Positions 59,031 through 64,000 of a DNA stretch of 64,000 bases are shown here, in pieces. Source of the DNA: Fasciolopsis buskii (Eukaryota > Platyhelminthes > Trematoda > Plagiorchiida > Fasciolidae). The notes under the pieces were generated by a model. It was not told the DNA's origin. It saw only the letters and a program-made list of their open reading frames with translations, and did no database searches. The stretch covers positions 279,499 to 343,498 of the forward strand of contig LUCM01006188.1 of assembly GCA_008360955.1 (NCBI GenBank). The letters run 5' to 3'. Within the stretch, counting starts at the first letter, position 1; each line of letters begins with the position of its first letter. The translations under genes and the position numbers were made by a program.

Positions 59031-61748
59031 GAGAATATGCAGTATTGATGAACTCTAATGTATGAGCATTGATGCATGTGCCGTATTAAAGTTTAAAATT
59101 CATCGACAAAACATTGCCAGAAAGGTTGGTGCTTAGCCGACGTTTCAACTAACAGGTTCCATTGGAACATATGCAGAGTAATAACGATCGCCTAAGATTT
59201 CATTCCGTGTTTTTCCTGGAAGCTTGAGTTGCTTAGTGAATTAATTTCATGAACAAGTTTCGCGCTGCACCAGTTCACAGAAAGTCGATCACCGATGCCA
59301 AACGTGTCTCTAAAATGTCGTATTCTTTAAGCCAGAACAAAAAGCCACCTTTTAATGGCTGCGAATTTTCAAGGATTTGGTATTCTGCTGCTAAACGTAT
59401 ATGTATCCACGTTTGCAAAAGGCATTAGTTTCCAATTAGAGGCTGATAGAAAATATGTTGATGCTTCATTTAATTGTCATATTTGAATGGTCCCTTCCCT
59501 TCTGTACTTCTACTTGAAAAAGGCGATGTCTGTAAATGAACGTGAAACTTCTCCGACGGTTGAAAACCCATTTCAAGTCATAGAATAGGATCACAGAACG
59601 AGACAAGGTGACTATTGTATCCTCTGAAAACAGCGTAATTGTAAAACCGACTGGGCCGTGAACGGTGCGTGTGACGTTCAGGGGACCCATTTTTCTGCTT
59701 CTCGATTTCGTTTGTTAACTGCTTGTTACCTCTGCGGCGTAGACAACTCATGAGGCACGCCCTTTTTCAAGCCATGCCAAGCATTTCTTTGTGGTTTCAA
59801 CATGTGTTGTTGATCCGTACATTTGAATTTCCGATACCTCAATATCAACTACCATCTTTGTTTAGCTTTTAACATCATCCCAGTCTCAAATAACTTGAAT
59901 AAATAGTGCCTTATTGTCGTCTTACTCATGGCGCTGTTAGTACCTCTGCTATTTACGCATTTTGTTTCTGCGCTTTTCACCATCCCATTCAGTGAGAGGT
60001 ACAGCGTTTTCACTCGACTAAATTACTTCCAGTCTCTGATGAATTCACGTCCGCCCATTTTCTCTTATTCTACATAGTATATTCAGGATGTTTCGCCACA
60101 TCAGTTCGGGTCTCTTTCGGTTCCGCGAGTGTTTGCGAAATTATCACTTTCTATCTGATTTAGAGTTTTCTGTTCGCCATTCAGAACTCTGCAATTGGGA
60201 CGTAGCCTTTCCACTAAGTCGGGCCTTCGCCGCAGGATGTTTATCCCTATCAGATTGCTTCCAGTTTCATATTTTCATTTCCTCGCCCACTAGGGTACCT
60301 GGTCACGTGATTAAGCTGGACAGTTCAGACTTGGTATTTGCCGCCAAATGTTACAACACGTGTATTTATTCTAAACCAGGGCTGAGTAATTAACGCGAGG
60401 TTAGTGAGTGATGACCGGAGGTAACTAAACGATAGCAAAGGGCTGCTAATTGACGGAGTTGGATTTAGGTGAGTGTCCATTCCACATCTACGGTCAAGAT
60501 CAGACGAGAACTTTTATCTTTTATTCCACTTCTGCTAATTTATTCTATCATCCTGTTAGCTTTGCTTGAACCAAACCCAACACACATGAATGATACACCT
60601 CATATGGTCTTACTTCCGGTACTTTATATGCACCATTTTGATCACATCAAAAGTGCAAACATGACTAGGCGCGTACTGACCAGTCGCGCTCGACCGACGA
60701 AGTGCGTCCGTGCGTGCTAAAACAAGTTTCGTAATGGGGCCACATCGTGCGCGGGAATACCTGGGCAAGTTCATTTTAACTTCAAACAACGCTGCCGCCT
60801 TTCAAAAGCAATTGATAATTTTTCACTTAAGAGATCAACGGAAAAATCTTCCCAGATTAACAGTTATTCAGCGGCTGATAACATGATCAAAACTTGCATG
60901 TATCCAAATCAACAGACACCTAAAGACAACTGGGACACACAAAAGCACGTCATGGATAGCACTGCTTCTGTGTTATATCTCATTGATCAATAGGATATGG
61001 TTTTCTTTTAATGGGGACTGTATATCCGATGGCCGTACCTGCACAAACTATTATCATAAAGTTAGTTGCTGAGGCCATGTTGAGATGAAATGAGGTGAAC
61101 TAGATGCTACAATAAACGTAATGAAGAGCTAGATGAAAAATAGAATATTGTTATCAGTTCGCTGGGAACATCGTTCGTCCTATGGGGCGACTAGAATCCA
61201 CTGCAAATACCCACTGTATGTTGTTACTATCTTCTTGTTCGCAATGGAGGAGCGCAGGCAATCTCCCCGAACCAGGCGGCAGACACTGTAACGCTGCCGA
61301 AATAAGCAAGTAGCCAAAAGTCCAAAGACATAAAGCGGTAAAATTCATACCGAAGCGTCCTGGTCTTGGCCTCTGAACTGAGGCCGATCGATGAAATTAT
61401 ATATTCTTGCAAAAGCTGGAAATTTTCAGCAAAGCGAACGAAACGAATGCCGTCATACTGAAGAATAAGAAGAACCGGAAGACCAGAATCACTTAAAGTA
61501 TTGATGCAAGTGTGTCCGAGTGTTTCACGCCAATACTCGTGACACTGGCTTGGTATTACCAAATGGGTGAACAAAATGCACTTTGCAATCGAGCAACATT
61601 TTCAACGAGGAAAGCGTTCCGTTGTACCCATTTTTCAGTGCACTTCTAAATATTTCACAACGGGTAGTACAGTAAGTTGACCAGATTTCCATTTCAAAGC
61701 ACCCTAATTTAATCACGATGAATGTGAACTATCTAGAATCCGGTACCT

Positions 61749-61750
<2 letters not shown>
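59031..61750. other. Intergenic sequence, no gene seen
   Basis: ORFs up to 115 codons but none with a recognisable domain or supporting splice sites. Confidence 0.45.

Positions 61751-61801
<51 letters not shown>
61751..61801. repeat. (CAT)17 microsatellite
   Basis: Fifty-one bases of perfect CAT repeats. It produces a poly-His run in the plus-strand ORF starting at 61718, which shows no other sign of being a gene. Confidence 0.95.
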
Positions 61802-61802
<1 letters not shown>

Positions 61803-63644
61803 GTTCAGCGTTAAACAGCAAGGCAGGTCTTTTTGACCGCTACCTTTTCCCCAGAGTTACACGTCTCTATAAAAGGAGTGAATATCCAAGGCAAACAAGG
61901 AGCGGACCTACACCGGCGGTAAAAGATAAGACGCTGGTGCAACCAACACACGAAACCAGTCTAACTGTACAAACGCACTCTTTCAGTCGTTCTGATTCGA
62001 TAGAAAATGATACCTTTCCTAAGTGGTCGATACCTCTAGCTATAGTCAAATATTCATCGGTATCAGATTTGTTTCTCAGGCACTCGCTAGTGCACTTTCG
62101 TGACATGAACTGTGAACCGATCATTTTAACTGGTTCCGTTTATTTGAAAAATCACATGGTTTCATAGACAAAAGTGCAGGGGCTTGCGTACAACTTGCCA
62201 CGTGCCTCACGCCCGTTTGTCTAAATGGCTATGAGGACGAAATTAGATTTGTTTAAATTTGACTGCTGAAGTGATGGTTTTTGTTCGGATTAATGTGACC
62301 GTGCCCGTGATTCATGAACCGATCTATAGACTTGACTAAGTAGTCAGTTTGCCCAAGGACTAACGTAGGATGGGTGGCAAAACCGGACAGTAGCATGTAG
62401 ATTAACGGATGCCGCTCCGAAAAACCTTTCGCACCAATCCAGACAGGCTTAGGGAATGACTCTCGTCTAGAGGATTCATTAAAATACACGCTGTCGAGAA
62501 AACACTGAAGAGAATTGGAATCTGAATTGCCCGGCAAAGCTAACTGATGTGCAGTTGATGTGGTGGACAGCACACTGAGTAAGTGAAGATGACTATATGC
62601 TTCCACTCTACGGTCGGTGGTAGTCTGCAGAAAAATTGTTCGGTATGACAGTTATAATTACAATCGTATTCTATTTTCAGTCATTCGAGCGAGACGGAAA
62701 CGATTTTTGGTGCAGATCACTTTTAAGTTTTACGGACCACCTTCAAAATCGCTACCTATCGGACCAAACCATGTGGACTTTCGAACATCCAAGATGAGAG
62801 GGGATAGGTTGCACAACTAACAACGAAATAAACTGCCACAAATGCGGAATAGTTCCCAAGGAAACTGGCTGCTGTGATTCCATACTAGATATGAATATTA
62901 TCATGTGCCAAGTGTGAGCAGTATTGAATCCGATATACTGAATGCGCAATGATGCACCGTTATTGTGGAGGTCAATATGAGTCTAAAAGTAGGTAGCGTA
63001 TACGCCAGAAATGCCCGCGCTACTTATGAACGCGTCGGGTTTTTCCAGTAAGTGTATTCGATGTACACCTTTGCCACGGTGCATTTGTATCATAGTTTTA
63101 TCATGCCGCAGAATAATCTTTCTCATGGTGGTTTCAACAGTCAAACATGTCCTGAGATGAGTTACCAACAGAAACCGAGAAATCGGCAAGTTACGCTATC
63201 GACCAACGATGCTGTGGTCGGACACAAGTGTCACGCTGAACATAACTGGTAAAGCTGAGGTTTGTCGGCTGACAGGTCAGCTGGAGGCCAATCGAAACAG
63301 CTGGTTAATTCCGATCGTCCCCTCCAAGGCTAATGGAACACGAGAGTAACACAAAACCAGGCAACAGAAACATAATTTGTTACATGCATGTGTAGTTGTC
63401 TCTGTAGTAATATCTTATGACGTCTTGATTTTTCGATGCTTTCCAACACCATTTCGGCCTGGATACATCACAGCAGATACACTGGCAATGTTTCAAAATT
63501 AACCCTGTTAGGAACAACAAAGTTTAAAGAACAAGCTCGATAACAATTATTCACAATCATCGCAATATAAGGCATCAAATATGATTTGCAATAAGTGTGA
63601 CGGAAAATGATAGAATACATTTCTAATAGCCGAAACGTACTCTG
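61802..63644. other. Intergenic sequence, no gene seen
   Basis: Contains a good acceptor-like CTATTTTCAG at 62671-62680 followed by a 45-codon open frame with no recognised motif. Otherwise nothing. Confidence 0.4.
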
Positions 63645-63724
63645 GTATGTATGTATGTATGTATGTATGTATGTATGTATGTATGTATGTATGTATGTAT
63701 GTATGTATGTATGTATGTATGTAT
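63645..63724. repeat. (GTAT)20 microsatellite
   Basis: Eighty bases of perfect GTAT repeats that end exactly at the run of Ns, so the true length is unknown. Confidence 0.97.
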
Positions 63725-64000
63725 NNNNNNNNNNNNNNNNNNNNNNNNNNNNNNNNNNNNNNNNNNNNNNNNNNNNNNNNNNNNNNNNNNNNNNNNNNNN
63801 NNNNNNNNNNNNNNNNNNNNNNNNNNNNNNNNNNNNNNNNNNNNNNNNNNNNNNNNNNNNNNNNNNNNNNNNNNNNNNNNNNNNNNNNNNNNNNNNNNNN
63901 NNNNNNNNNNNNNNNNNNNNNNNNNNNNNNNNNNNNNNNNNNNNNNNNNNNNNNNNNNNNNNNNNNNNNNNNNNNNNNNNNNNNNNNNNNNNNNNNNNNN
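63725..64000. other. Assembly gap
   Basis: All N to the end of the window. The gap starts inside a microsatellite, a usual cause of assembly breaks. Confidence 1.

Noticed and set aside
61718..62167. 149-codon plus-strand ORF with a long His run
   Set aside because: The His run is the (CAT)17 microsatellite. The rest has no motif, and the frame simply lacks stops.
62681..62818. Good acceptor CTATTTTCAG followed by a 45-codon open frame
   Set aside because: The basic-hydrophobic peptide matches no family I recognise, and there are no partner exons on this side of the gap.
1..63724. Search for CRISPR arrays, operons, phage or bacterial defence systems
   Set aside because: The window is eukaryotic: spliced exons, retrotransposons and microsatellites, and no regularly spaced repeats or bacterial gene clusters.

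Overview
The window is animal nuclear DNA: split genes with GT-AG introns of 1-12 kb, dense decayed retrotransposons, tRNA-derived SINEs and microsatellites, and no compact ORFs. Multi-kilobase introns, the LINE and SINE types and moderately AT-rich DNA suggest a large-genome parasitic flatworm, probably a digenean trematode of the Fasciola type. That placement is inference; no marker gene proves it.

One gene could be assembled from sequence. Eleven plus-strand coding exons between 13489 and 53340 join in frame into a 463-residue protein: signal peptide, three immunoglobulin domains, a Ser/Thr/Pro-rich stalk and a C-terminal tail resembling a GPI-anchor signal. The layout, with Pro-Pro linkers at the Ig1-Ig2 and Ig2-Ig3 junctions, fits the IgLON / lachesin / Dpr-interacting-protein (DIP) family of neuronal cell-surface recognition molecules. 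Ten introns separate the exons: phase 1, 0, 0, then seven in phase 1. Ig1 is coded by three exons, Ig2 by two and Ig3 by two.

Layout: 1-13488 is upstream sequence with repeats, including a degenerate LINE (about 8885-12560). 13489-22376 holds the signal-peptide exon and the first two Ig1 exons. Intron 3 (22377-34374) contains a second LINE copy (about 23140-25600), and its 5' leader and endonuclease match the first copy. 34375-47875 holds the rest of Ig1, Ig2 and Ig3. 49890-53340 holds the stalk and C-terminus. 53341-63724 shows no convincing gene, only repeats and one weak exon-like segment. The window ends in a (GTAT)20 microsatellite that runs into an assembly gap of Ns (63725-64000).

A SINE family with a tRNA-like head and a conserved body recurs at least seven times. 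One pair is inserted head to head and forms a near-perfect hairpin. No operon, CRISPR array or prokaryotic system is present. The most unusual gene features are the lost Tyr-corner motif in Ig2, an extra cysteine pair in Ig3, an odd cysteine near the mature N-terminus, and a possible symmetric cassette exon with a hydrophobic segment.
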